Under the pieces are notes generated by a model. It was not told the DNA's origin. It did not search any database and saw only the letters and a list, made by a program, of their open reading frames with translations. A stretch of DNA of 64,000 nt, from NCBI RefSeq assembly GCF_021088345.1, contig NZ_CP088156.1, positions 7,555,001 to 7,619,000 on the forward strand, given 5' to 3'. Made by a program: the position numbers and the translations under genes. The DNA is from Bradyrhizobium ontarionense (GTDB taxonomy: Bacteria > Pseudomonadota > Alphaproteobacteria > Rhizobiales > Xanthobacteraceae). Below, in pieces: positions 45,483 to 53,676 of the stretch (position 1 is its first letter; each line of letters begins with the position of its first letter).

Positions 45483-47681
45483 ATGTCCGCCGACGGTATC
45501 GAGCTTCGACTTACTGGCAAAGCATTCAAGCTTGAATTCTCACAGATGCTTGGAAGTATCCTTGAGGCCGGTGCAAGGGCGCTGGCGACGATAAAGACGG
45601 GTGGAGCTTGGATAGCGGTCGCTCCTAATGCAATATCTGGACTGTTTGGAGTCTTCAAGGGTTTCAAGTCAGAGGAGACACAAGAACTACGAGCTTGGCT
45701 TCTGGTCTCAGGTGGACTCGCCTATGCGCTTGAGAAAGCCGTTGCTGAGACAGCTTTTAAGACGCGGCCGCCTCCGGAATCCCTTCGCAAGCTTGTTGAG
45801 GATATTGGAGCTCGTATAGAGAGTCGGACTTATACTGTAGAACCAGATTTCTTTCAGCAGCCAAACAGGCTTCAACTTATTGATGATGTTTCGCACGAGC
45901 TGTCTGCGTGGGGCTCACAGTTTGGCGGTGAAGATAAGCCGCCGGAAGCTAAGAAGAGGATCTTAAGTCATTTTCCGACTGGTCTTCATCGTACTTGGTT
46001 GAAAGACGCTCGTCGCTTTGAAGCGCTAGAGCAGGCGCTCAATTCTCCATTTACCGCTAGTATGAAGATCCAGCGGGAGCTCTCTGGGTACCTTCAGTAT
46101 ATCGAGGAGCAGTTCACGGAACTTAGGTTGATTGGGCAGTCCGAAGATGACCTCAATGCAGTGAGATTGGCGCAAGTATTCGTTCCCTTGAGAGCTTTTG
46201 TGGAATCGGGGCAGGCGAAAGATAGTCAACCAAATTTAGCGATAGATTCGCTGGCGGTTCAAGCAACGGCAAAGGAGCGTCCAACTATCAAGCGAAAGAT
46301 CGTGCGAGTTTTTGATGCGCTTGATAAGTGGGTTGTCGCTGCGTCGCGAAAGGATGCGTTACGAGTTGTTAGCGGAGGGCCGGGCATCGGTAAGTCAAGT
46401 TCGATGCGCGCCTATGCAGCCAAGCTTGCGCGATCCGGGGTGGCGTACCCCATTTTTGTGCCTCTTCAGAAATTGGTTAGGCCAGATGTGCCTCTACGGG
46501 AAAGGCTGAGAGAGTACTTAATCGAAGTGAAGGAAATTCCGTTCTCGGCGTTCCCCCTCGAAACGGCAAGCGTAGTCGGTCTGCAAAAGCCGTTCCTAAT
46601 AATATTTGACGGTCTAGACGAACTGGTTAGGCCTGGAAAAGATGCAGACGAAATCGCGCGGGAGTTTATGATCGATCTCCGTTCATTCTTGGATCAGGAA
46701 AACGGACTTCAGAGTGCGTCGCCGATCAGTGTCTTGGCGTTGGTAACGGGACGAGTCGCCGTAGCAGGGAGTGCTGCTCGCGTATTAAAATGTTCCGGCG
46801 AGCAAATCCTGTCCCTCCTCAGATTTTCAGAAGAATTGCGCCATCAAAATTCTGAGATGGAGGAGGTAGATTACGATGATCCAGCCGGGCTGTTGCGGGA
46901 AGATCAACGTCGTGCTTGGTGGAAGCTTTGGCAGAAGGCGACGAGAGATGTACCTGAAGAAATGCCGGCCACGTTACTGCATCGTGACTTGTACGAAGTT
47001 ACTATCGAGCCGTTGTTACTTTACTTTATTGCGCTAATTCGGCCTTGGGTTCCTAGCCGAATCGGCGATAGTCTTGCGCGGAATTCGATATATGCGAAAT
47101 TATTGCGATATTTCTATGAGCGCGAGTGCGGCAAAGGAGATAGGAATTTCGCTACGGAATTTCCAGCGTTCGAGGAGTACGAAGTAGTATTGCAGGCCAT
47201 GGCTCTTGCCGCTTGGTATGATGGCTCCACACGAATAGGTTCGATTGAAACGGTTGAGAAGCTCCTGGGAAATTGGAGTCCGGATGTTGCGCATTCCTTT
47301 AGGAAGGTGATAGGCGGAAACAAGCCAGCAGTAAGTGCGGCATTGGCATTTTACATGCGGCCTCATGAGGCGCCGAACTCTTTTGAATTTCTGCATAAGA
47401 CCTTCGCCGAGTATCTTGTATCGAGGCGGATAGTGGAGGCAGTTGCCACAATTTCAGAGGCGTTTGAAGACGCGAAAAGACACCGTGGTGTGAGAAAAAA
47501 GACATTTGATGAGTCTGAGCAACTAAAGGATTGGATCCGCCTTGCGGGAGGGCGGGCGTTGGATTTCGATTTAATTCGATTTCTTAGGGATGAGGTTTAT
47601 AGTTGTTTTTTGCAGTCGAGTGAGATGGTCGTGCGCTGGCGTGAGGTATTGGTCTTTTGTATGCAGGGCCAATCTTGTTGA
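45483..47681 (+). CDS. NACHT-domain STAND NTPase (NLR-like, putative anti-phage protein)
   Basis: A 732-residue protein. The N-terminal 290 residues match nothing I recognise but include a hydrophobic Gly/Ala stretch (GGAWIAVAPNAISGLFGVF). The NACHT core has Walker A GGPGIGKSS (298-306, K304), Walker B FLIIFDGLDEL (D376) with the NACHT-type DGxDE, and a later FEFLHKTFAEYLVSRR element typical of NACHT winged-helix/STAND C-termini. Bacterial NACHT proteins are known anti-phage sensors. Codon use is AT-richer than all neighbours, indicating transfer. The ATG at 45483 is preferred over an in-frame TTG at 45468. A single-base indel near 47666-47668 would join it to the next gene. Confidence 0.85.
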   Translation: MSADGIELRLTGKAFKLEFSQMLGSILEAGARALATIKTGGAWIAVAPNAISGLFGVFKGFKSEETQELRAWLLVSGGLAYALEKAVAETAFKTRPPPESLRKLVEDIGARIESRTYTVEPDFFQQPNRLQLIDDVSHELSAWGSQFGGEDKPPEAKKRILSHFPTGLHRTWLKDARRFEALEQALNSPFTASMKIQRELSGYLQYIEEQFTELRLIGQSEDDLNAVRLAQVFVPLRAFVESGQAKDSQPNLAIDSLAVQATAKERPTIKRKIVRVFDALDKWVVAASRKDALRVVSGGPGIGKSSSMRAYAAKLARSGVAYPIFVPLQKLVRPDVPLRERLREYLIEVKEIPFSAFPLETASVVGLQKPFLIIFDGLDELVRPGKDADEIAREFMIDLRSFLDQENGLQSASPISVLALVTGRVAVAGSAARVLKCSGEQILSLLRFSEELRHQNSEMEEVDYDDPAGLLREDQRRAWWKLWQKATRDVPEEMPATLLHRDLYEVTIEPLLLYFIALIRPWVPSRIGDSLARNSIYAKLLRYFYERECGKGDRNFATEFPAFEEYEVVLQAMALAAWYDGSTRIGSIETVEKLLGNWSPDVAHSFRKVIGGNKPAVSAALAFYMRPHEAPNSFEFLHKTFAEYLVSRRIVEAVATISEAFEDAKRHRGVRKKTFDESEQLKDWIRLAGGRALDFDLIRFLRDEVYSCFLQSSEMVVRWREVLVFCMQGQSC

Positions 47682-47685
47682 TGGA

Positions 47686-48258
47686 ATGCCGGCCCACCTC
47701 TTGTTTCAATTGCCCGATGGCCGGTTAATTCGACGCCCACAAACATTTCGGGAAGTTGCGGAGCAGGCGCGGAATGCTGAAGAGGCATTGTTGGCAGCTT
47801 TGAATGCAACGATTTTGCCGTCCATTGGGATGCCTGGTTTTGAACCGGTCGACATTCGGCCGAGCAAGAGTGACAGAGCGCTCATAGGAAGTCTCATTCA
47901 TCGGTTGCGCGGGCAGCGAACTGGTCCTCACGTATTGTCGCTTAAGCTTTTTGCGGGTCTGTCCCTTTCTGGGGAGGCGCTCTACTTTCAAGACCTCTAT
48001 GGGATGGATGCGCAAGGCGCAGATTTTTCGGATGCTTCTCTAGTGGCAAGCGTCTTGGAATTTGGTGATTTTAGTGGTTGTGATTTTAGACGGGCTAATG
48101 TCGCTGGGATTCGCGTAGATAACGCGCAAATGACCGGCGCCGACTTCACAGAAGCTGTTCTCAGGGATGTTGACGTCAAGCGGTTGAGGGATGCCGGTGC
48201 CATAGTTCCGAATTCACCGGAGCAAAAGCGGGAAAGCAAACGGCGACCTAAGAAGTAA
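47686..48258 (+). CDS. Pentapeptide-repeat protein, possibly the displaced C-terminus of the NACHT protein
   Basis: A 190-residue product from the ATG at 47686. Residues 1-95 are a leader with [20 protein letters not shown]; residues about 100-170 hold pentapeptide repeats ([41 protein letters not shown]), which fold as a right-handed beta-helix. A basic tail ([10 protein letters not shown]) ends it. It starts 5 bases after the NACHT stop in another frame. Fusions of NACHT with C-terminal pentapeptide repeats are known, so this may be one gene split by a frameshift, or a coupled partner. The stop is 1 base before the ilvC duplicate. Confidence 0.75.
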   Translation: MPAHLLFQLPDGRLIRRPQTFREVAEQARNAEEALLAALNATILPSIGMPGFEPVDIRPSKSDRALIGSLIHRLRGQRTGPHVLSLKLFAGLSLSGEALYFQDLYGMDAQGADFSDASLVASVLEFGDFSGCDFRRANVAGIRVDNAQMTGADFTEAVLRDVDVKRLRDAGAIVPNSPEQKRESKRRPKK

Positions 48259-48259
48259 G

Positions 48260-48433
48260 CAGTCCGGCCGCTTCGCACGTGACTGGATGCTGGAGAACGA
48301 GGTCAACCAGACCTCGTTCAAGGCGACCCGCGCCAAGCTTGCCCAGCACCCGATCGAGGAAGTCGGCGCCCGCCTGCGCGACATGATGCCCTGGATCAAG
48401 AAGGGCGCGCTGGTCGACAAGAGCAAGAACTGA
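48260..48433 (+). pseudogene. Duplicated ilvC 3' fragment (57 codons plus stop)
   Basis: Matches 44857-45030 at 171 of 174 bases. In frame it would encode [11 protein letters not shown] to VDKSKN, with one amino-acid change (K to E). It has no start codon or ribosome-binding site and begins 1 base after the pentapeptide gene's stop, so it is not a gene by itself. It is followed by its own terminator, suggesting this side is the original 3' flank of ilvC. Confidence 0.93.
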
Positions 48434-48448
48434 TTGGTCGTGATGGCT

Positions 48449-48526
48449 GGTCGAGACTGCGGGTCGTGCGGTCTCGACCTGGAGCTCAATCGAAAGCCTC
48501 CGTCCTTGTCGGGCGGAGGCTCTTTT
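48449..48526 (+). terminator. Terminator after the ilvC fragment, with an upstream hairpin
   Basis: A 9-bp stem GGTCGAGAC/GTCTCGACC (48449-48479) is followed by AGCCTCCG/CGGAGGCT (48495-48521) and TCTTTTCT. The second is a plausible Rho-independent terminator, probably the ancestral one of ilvC. Confidence 0.7.
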
Positions 48527-48579
48527 CTCACTGCTGGCGAAGCCGCGTGGTTCAGCCCGGCTGCTTGCGACAAACAACA

Positions 48580-48706
48580 CTGTCGTCCCCGCGAACGCGG
48601 GGACCCATAACCACCGTCGTTCGTGGTGACGAACGGTGGTGACTCGGACTTGTTTCCGCCAACTCACATCACGCGGTATGGGGCCCCGCGTTCGCGGGGA
48701 CGACAG
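48580..48706. repeat. Intergenic inverted repeat (family F)
   Basis: Perfect 23-bp arms at 48580-48602 and 48684-48706 (CTGTCGTCCCCGCGAACGCG type), enclosing a smaller ACCGTCGTTCG/CGAACGGT stem. No gene lies in it. Confidence 0.85.
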
Positions 48707-48754
48707 CGGAGAACGAGGAGGTGGCGACCCTCTCACTCGCTGACGCTGGTCCGG

Positions 48755-49330
48755 TCAGGACATCGCGCGGCGCGACATGAGCGGCGTGAGCAGACGGACG
48801 ATCTCACAGGTGGCGGCGAGCCCGACCAGCCAGGCCGCGCTGGTCAGCCCGAGGCGCGCGACGATCGCGACCGTGAAGCTCGCGGCGCCGCCGAGCACGG
48901 GCGTGGCAGCGAGCAGCACCATCTCATAGGCGGCGTAGGCAGCGATGAGCGCGACGGCAAACGCGACTGGCGCCGGCGCTGCGCGCAAGCTCGCCAGCGT
49001 AATGCGCGCGACGATCGTGGCACCGAGCGCGGCAGCGCCGATCACGGCGCCCCAGGCCAGCGTGCTGGCGTCGACCGGATAGTGCAGGGCGCCGAAGCCG
49101 ATGCCCTGGTTGACCAGCCAGGCGCCGAGCACGGCCGGCAGCGCCGTGCGCAGCGGCAGCATGGCAGCCGCTGTGACCGCGAAGGCCGCAAACGGCGTCG
49201 CGCAGGCGAACACGAAACTCGCCAGCGCGCAGGCTGCGGTCAGCAGCATAAGGCAGAACGCTGGGGCAAGCCGCTGCGGCACGGGCGTGAGGCGGGCCTG
49301 CGCGGGGGATGTCATGATGTCGAGAGCCAT
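48755..49330 (-). CDS. Small polytopic membrane protein downstream of btuB-like gene
   Basis: A 191-residue protein, Ala-rich, with about six hydrophobic segments and few charged residues. No family was recognised with certainty. The size and topology resemble small ECF-type S components or other vitamin-related membrane proteins. It starts 75 bases downstream of the BtuB-like gene on the same strand (AAGGAGA 8 bases before the ATG at 49330), so the B12 riboswitch probably controls both. A role in cobalamin or cobalt handling is therefore inferred from context. Confidence 0.75.
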   Translation of the reverse strand: MALDIMTSPAQARLTPVPQRLAPAFCLMLLTAACALASFVFACATPFAAFAVTAAAMLPLRTALPAVLGAWLVNQGIGFGALHYPVDASTLAWGAVIGAAALGATIVARITLASLRAAPAPVAFAVALIAAYAAYEMVLLAATPVLGGAASFTVAIVARLGLTSAAWLVGLAATCEIVRLLTPLMSRRAMS

Positions 49331-49405
49331 GGGTCGTCTCCTTCGGGTTGATGGTAGTTCATTCGGGATGTCGATGACAGCGGTTCACTGGCCGGGCGGG
49401 AGCGT

Positions 49406-51514
49406 TCACTCCACCCCGTAGCTTGCCACCCGGATGCCGCCGAACACGCCGAGTCCCGGCGCCAGGAAGCCGGTCGGGTTCTGGGTGTGGCGGTTGAAGA
49501 GATTATCGATGCGGCCGAACAGCTTGACCTGATCGGAGACCGCGTAGTCGCCGCGCAGGTTCACGACCGTATAGCCGGGTGCCACGAGTCCGGTGGTCAT
49601 GCCGTCGCGGCTGACGTCGGGCCAATTGCCGATGCGCAGTACGGTGGCCGATACGGTGAGCGCATCGACAGGCCTCCACACCGCCGTTGCGCTCCATTTT
49701 TCCTTGGGACGGCGCAGCAGCTGCTGGCCGGTGGTTGCGTCGATCGCGCGGGTGAACGTGTAGTCCGCGCGCAGCGAGATCCGGTCCGTGAGCCGCGCCG
49801 TCACGAAGCTCTCGGTGCCTTCGGTGGTGGCGAGCCCGACATTGGCGTAGGAGGTGAAGGTCGCGTTGAAATTGATCAGGTTGGTGATGCTGTTGTGGAA
49901 GTAGGTCGTGCCGAAGCGAACGCGGTCCTCGAACAGCGGCTGCTCGAAGCCCGCGTCGTACCCGGTGCTCTCCTCGGGCCTGAGGTTCGGATTGGCGAAG
50001 AAGTTGAACGCGACAAAGTCCTGATAGAGCTGGCTCAAGGTCGGCGCCTTGAAGCCGGTGCCATAGCTGGCCTTCAGCTTGGTCTCCGTGACCGGCAGGA
50101 TCACGGCCGGCGCGATCCGATAGGTGCCATGTCCGCCGAACCGATCGTTGACGTCGTTGCGCAGGCTCGCGACCAGGAACATGCGGCTTGCGAACTCTGT
50201 CTGCAGCTCGATGAAGCCGGCCTTGTTGCCGTTCTCGGCGGTGAGGCCCGTGGTCCGCAGGCGGTCGGTCTGCTGCTCGAGCCCGACGATGACGTTGTTG
50301 TGCGGAGCGAGCTCGGTCACCGCGTGCCAGTCGTATTTGATGTGCTCGCCGGTCGAGACTGCGGCGACGGGATCGCCGGCCGCGAGATCGCACGTCCGGT
50401 TGTTGACGGTGTTGACGGCGAAATAGTTCTTGATGCGACCGTCGAGCAGTGACCATACGGCTTCCTCGCGCGTGGCGAGCTGGTGCACGACATGGGTGCT
50501 CTGGGCCGCGTTCGGGACGCTGGGAAAGCCGCCGTCGCCGGTGAACAGCAACGTCGCGTCGGTGACGCGGACCACCGAATTCAGCGTCCAGGCCTCGTTG
50601 AGGTCGATGCCGAATTTGCTCGAGGCGGTGACGTTGTCGTAGGCGTCGCCGATCGCCTTCTGCCCGGCCGGGAGCAACTGCTGCGGCGTGACCGGAATGT
50701 CGCCGGCATGGAGATGCGCGACATTGACGGCGTAGTTGACATTGTCCTGCGCGCCGCTGACCCCGGCCGACTGGTTGAAGGTCTGATACGATCCGGTCTC
50801 GATCGAGGCGGTCGCGCGCGCCGGTCCATCGCCCTTGCGGGTGATCACCGAGATGACGCCGCCGATCGCATCCGAGCCATAGAGGCCGCTCTGCGGTCCC
50901 CTGAGCACCTCGATCTGCTGGATGTCCGAGGTCAGCAGGTGGGCGAAGTCGAACGCGCCGTTGGCGCTGGTGACGTCGCCGACCTCGATGCCGTCGATCA
51001 GGATCTTGGTGTGATTGGCGTTGGTCCCGCGCGTGAAGACCGAGCTTTGGCCACCAGGACCGCCGGTCCGCACGACGTTCAATCCGGGAATGGTGGCGAG
51101 GATGTCGGGCACCCCGCGGAACTGCTGCGTGGCGATGTCCTTAGCCGTGACGACCGTGATCGCGTTCGCCACATGGGCGGCTGGCGTCACGATGCCGGTC
51201 GGACTGACGACGAGTTGTGCGTTGGCCTGGGCGGGGGCAACGGGGGCCTGCGAGGCCGCTGGCTGCGATGGGCGTGCTCGCGACGTCTGTACCCCGCGCT
51301 GCATAGCCGGCTTCGGGCCTGGCGGCTTACGTGGCGCGTCGACCTCGACCGGGGGCAGCAGGTTGGGGGAGGCGGATTGCTGGGCGGTGGCCGGAGCCGC
51401 GCCGAACATGGCGATGGAGAACAGGACGCTGGACGACAACAAACCGGCGCGATGGCGCCGGGCGACAGATAGCAATGAGAACACGAGGGAACCTCGGCAT
51501 GACGTCAGTGGCAC
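49406..51514 (-). CDS. btuB: TonB-dependent receptor, BtuB-like (cobalamin uptake)
   Basis: A 702-residue outer-membrane receptor. A signal peptide (to about residue 44, APATAQ) is followed by a Pro-rich stretch and then the plug domain with ITVVTAKDIATQQFRGVPDIL, GGPGGQSSVFTRGTNANHTKILIDGIEV and IEVLRGPQSGLYGSDAIGGVISV. The beta-barrel ends with an aromatic-poor RVASYGVE. The GTG at 51514 is given, but a GTG at 51484 (giving MFSLLSVARR) makes a more normal signal peptide. A cobalamin riboswitch lies in the leader, so B12 or a corrinoid is the probable ligand. Confidence 0.9.
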   Translation of the reverse strand: MPLTSCRGSLVFSLLSVARRHRAGLLSSSVLFSIAMFGAAPATAQQSASPNLLPPVEVDAPRKPPGPKPAMQRGVQTSRARPSQPAASQAPVAPAQANAQLVVSPTGIVTPAAHVANAITVVTAKDIATQQFRGVPDILATIPGLNVVRTGGPGGQSSVFTRGTNANHTKILIDGIEVGDVTSANGAFDFAHLLTSDIQQIEVLRGPQSGLYGSDAIGGVISVITRKGDGPARATASIETGSYQTFNQSAGVSGAQDNVNYAVNVAHLHAGDIPVTPQQLLPAGQKAIGDAYDNVTASSKFGIDLNEAWTLNSVVRVTDATLLFTGDGGFPSVPNAAQSTHVVHQLATREEAVWSLLDGRIKNYFAVNTVNNRTCDLAAGDPVAAVSTGEHIKYDWHAVTELAPHNNVIVGLEQQTDRLRTTGLTAENGNKAGFIELQTEFASRMFLVASLRNDVNDRFGGHGTYRIAPAVILPVTETKLKASYGTGFKAPTLSQLYQDFVAFNFFANPNLRPEESTGYDAGFEQPLFEDRVRFGTTYFHNSITNLINFNATFTSYANVGLATTEGTESFVTARLTDRISLRADYTFTRAIDATTGQQLLRRPKEKWSATAVWRPVDALTVSATVLRIGNWPDVSRDGMTTGLVAPGYTVVNLRGDYAVSDQVKLFGRIDNLFNRHTQNPTGFLAPGLGVFGGIRVASYGVE

Positions 51515-51602
51515 GTCACCGCGAACGAGGTCTCACACCGGCCAATGAAGCCCGGCGTGAAAACGATGCCAATAAACGCCCCGACCGGCATCCTCGCGTG
51601 TG

Positions 51603-51800
51603 ACCACGGCTGACGGCAGGTCTCCTGGCTCGCGGGTCAGTACCTCGACGTCGCCTTCCCGGGACCGAGATTTCCCAGTGGCCTATGACGCGAGATTCGC
51701 CGCTTACAGTTGCGGGGGCAGCTGCGGCCTTCGGATGATCCCGCGTGGGGGATCCGTCCGTCACCGCATTCCCTTTTGAGCCCCGGTGGGGGCACCGTCG
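51603..51800 (-). ncRNA. Cobalamin riboswitch
   Basis: On the minus strand the core shows AAAAGGGAATGCGGTGACGG near the 5' side, the GCCACTGGGAAATCTCGGTC block in the middle, and the B12 box AGCCAGGAGACCTGCC at 51630-51615. These are the conserved elements of the class in the right order. It ends about 90 bases before the BtuB-like gene and should lower its expression when adenosylcobalamin is plentiful. Confidence 0.93.
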
Positions 51801-51805
51801 CCGCC

Positions 51806-51835
51806 AGCGTAGAAGCCGGCCGAAGTCGGAGTCAA
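51806..51835 (-). promoter_or_regulatory. Promoter for the riboswitch-btuB transcript
   Basis: TTGACT (51835-51830) and TACGCT (51811-51806) on the minus strand are 18 bases apart. Transcription would start near 51799, exactly where the riboswitch begins. Confidence 0.65.
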
Positions 51836-51943
51836 TCGATCCCTCGGGCTTTCCCACGACCGGCGGCGATTGTTGCCGAAGCATCACGCCGGTCTTGCCG
51901 GGGATGCGGATCACTTTCGACTATCGGTCCGTCGGAGATCGCG

Positions 51944-51958
51944 GTTATAATGTTACCA
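51944..51958 (+). promoter_or_regulatory. cbtB promoter -10 within an imperfect palindrome
   Basis: A consensus TATAAT (51947-51952) sits inside GGTTATAATGTTACC, which is symmetric at 10 of 15 positions. The sequence resembles metal-regulator (Zur/Fur-type) boxes of rhizobia, so a metal-responsive repressor may cover the -10. No good -35 was found. Confidence 0.4.
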
Positions 51959-52031
51959 GACATCGTTTTCGCGTTGGCGCGCCGCTTGGTGCGGCCTCGG
52001 CGAGCCGAACGGCAATATAAGGAGCTTCATC

Positions 52032-52241
52032 GTGGCAACAGCGACGTCCCTTCCAGTCACTCTGCCCACAGCCATTCCCGTGCGCGAGATTCTGCCGTGG
52101 GCGATCTTCGGCGGCCTGATGCTCGCTCTCGGCATCTATTTCGTCGGCGTCGAGGAGGGCGCGGCCGCCCTGTTCAGCAGCACGTACGTCCACGAATTCG
52201 TCCATGACGGACGGCATCTGCTCGGGTTCCCCTGCCACTGA
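52032..52241 (+). CDS. cbtB: Cobalt transporter subunit CbtB
   Basis: A 69-residue protein with one membrane helix (about 20-40) and the family-defining C-terminus VHEFVHDGRHLLGFPCH, whose His and Cys residues probably bind Co(II). AAGGAG lies 8 bases before the ATG. cbtA follows after 67 bases. CbtAB is a predicted cobalt uptake system that is usually B12-related. The divergent BtuB-like gene with its riboswitch agrees with that. Confidence 0.92.
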   Translation: MATATSLPVTLPTAIPVREILPWAIFGGLMLALGIYFVGVEEGAAALFSSTYVHEFVHDGRHLLGFPCH

Positions 52242-52308
52242 ACGGTCGGAGCCGCCTGTTGCACGCCCGTCGTGACGGCGCGGACGGCGCATCTGTAAGA
52301 GACGATCG

Positions 52309-53079
52309 ATGACGGGGCGATTGCTCCTGCGTGGAATGCTGGCCGGCTTGGTCGCCGCACTTCTTTCCTTCGGCTTTCTCAAGCTGGCCGGCGAATCATC
52401 CGTCGAGCGCGCGATTGCCTTCGAGACCACGCTGGATGAGGCGAAGGCCAAAGCCGGGGCGGAAGAGGCCGCGGCCAAAGGCCAGCCTGCGCCAGTCGCG
52501 GCGGCCGAACCCGAGCTCGTCAGCCGGCCCGTCCAGGCCGGTGTCGGACTGTTGACCGGCGTTGTCGTCTACAGCACGGCGTTCGGCGGCCTGTTTGCGT
52601 TGGCATTTGCGCTTGCCTACCGCCGCATGGCCGATCTTGGTGCGCGGGCCAGCTCGGCGTTGCTCGCCGCGGCCGGCTTCATCGCCGTTTACGTGACGCC
52701 CATGCTCAAATACCCGGCCAATCCCCCGTCGGTCGGACTGGCCGAAACGATTGGGATGCGGACCAGCCTGTATTTCGCGATGATCCTGATCTCGCTCGCC
52801 GCGATGGTCGCCGCGGGCATGTTGCGCATCCGCCTGGTTTCGCGTGTCGGCGCGTGGAATGCGGCGCTGATTGCGGCGGGGATCTATATCGTTCTCATGA
52901 GCGGAGTTGGCTTCGCGCTGCCGAACGTGGACGAGGTGCCTGATGGCTTTCCGGCTGCCGTGCTCTGGCAGTTCCGCCTCGCGTCTTTCGGCGGACAGGC
53001 GATCATGTGGGCGACGCTCGGGCTGTTGTTCGGCGTCTTCGCCGAGCGTCAGATGGCGCAGCATGGCGCGCGCGCTTGA
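52309..53079 (+). CDS. cbtA: Cobalt transporter CbtA
   Basis: A 256-residue membrane protein with five predicted helices. It starts with LLLRGMLAGLVAALLSFGFLKLAGESSVERAI, typical of CbtA, followed by a charged Ala/Glu loop (residues 45-75). Later segments include YVTPMLKYPANPPSVGLAETI, a conserved CbtA motif, and LPNVDEVPDGFPAAVLWQFRLASFGGQAIMW. It works with CbtB and supplies cobalt for corrinoid synthesis. The next gene starts 22 bases downstream. Confidence 0.92.
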   Translation: MTGRLLLRGMLAGLVAALLSFGFLKLAGESSVERAIAFETTLDEAKAKAGAEEAAAKGQPAPVAAAEPELVSRPVQAGVGLLTGVVVYSTAFGGLFALAFALAYRRMADLGARASSALLAAAGFIAVYVTPMLKYPANPPSVGLAETIGMRTSLYFAMILISLAAMVAAGMLRIRLVSRVGAWNAALIAAGIYIVLMSGVGFALPNVDEVPDGFPAAVLWQFRLASFGGQAIMWATLGLLFGVFAERQMAQHGARA

Positions 53080-53100
53080 ACGGCTTCGGTGTCGGCGGGC

Positions 53101-53676
53101 ATGACGACACGCCTGCATCTCATCTGCTCGGCCGCGACCTCGTCGACGGCTGCCGTTGCCTTCGCGGCCGACGAGCCGCTCGATTCGCGCGGACGAGACA
53201 GCCTCGTCAGGCTGGCCGGCCGGCTGCCTTCGTGTGACGTCGTGCTGCGCAGCCCGGCGCGCTGCGCCGCTGAGACCGCCGCAGGCCTGGCGCTGCAAGC
53301 CAAGCCGGAGCCTGCACTTCGTGACTGCGATTTCGGCCGCTGGGCGGGACGATCTCTCGCTGAGGTCCAGGCGGAGGCGCCGGACGCCGTCGCCGACTGG
53401 CTGCAGAATCCCCGTGCGGCTCCGCATGGCGGCGAGTCCTTCATGGACGTGATGGCGCGCGTCGGCGAATGGATGGAGGGTCTGCTCGCCGTCGATGGCT
53501 CGGTCCTTGCGGTCACGCACGCGCTGGTGATGCGTGCGGCGATCGCGCATGTGCTCGGGGTGGGCCCGCAGGCTTTCCGGCGCATCGACGTCGCGCCGCT
53601 GGCGCGAGCGAGGTTGTCCGGCGTCGACGGGCATTGGACGCTCGCAGCCCTCTTCCCGTTGAAGGACGACCGATGA
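53101..53676 (+). CDS. Histidine-phosphatase-fold protein with altered catalytic motif
   Basis: A 191-residue protein of the phosphoglycerate-mutase/histidine phosphatase superfamily, recognised from CDVVLRSPARCAAETAAGL, CDFGRWAGRSLAEVQAEAPDAVADWL, PHGGESFMDVMARV and the second catalytic region AVTHALVMRAAIAHVLG. The first motif, normally RHGxT, reads LICSAATSS, so the phosphoryl-accepting His is missing. It sits in the cbt operon, where a CobC-like alpha-ribazole phosphatase would be expected, but with this substitution it may be inactive or act differently. ATG at 53101; the next gene overlaps by ATGA. Confidence 0.8.
   Translation: MTTRLHLICSAATSSTAAVAFAADEPLDSRGRDSLVRLAGRLPSCDVVLRSPARCAAETAAGLALQAKPEPALRDCDFGRWAGRSLAEVQAEAPDAVADWLQNPRAAPHGGESFMDVMARVGEWMEGLLAVDGSVLAVTHALVMRAAIAHVLGVGPQAFRRIDVAPLARARLSGVDGHWTLAALFPLKDDR

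Noticed and set aside
48260..48433. Second ilvC copy as a functional small gene
   Set aside because: No start codon or ribosome-binding site, and it begins in the middle of the KARI domain.
48580..48706. Possible CRISPR-like repeat
   Set aside because: Only one inverted pair of arms, no regularly spaced direct repeats and no cas genes in the window.
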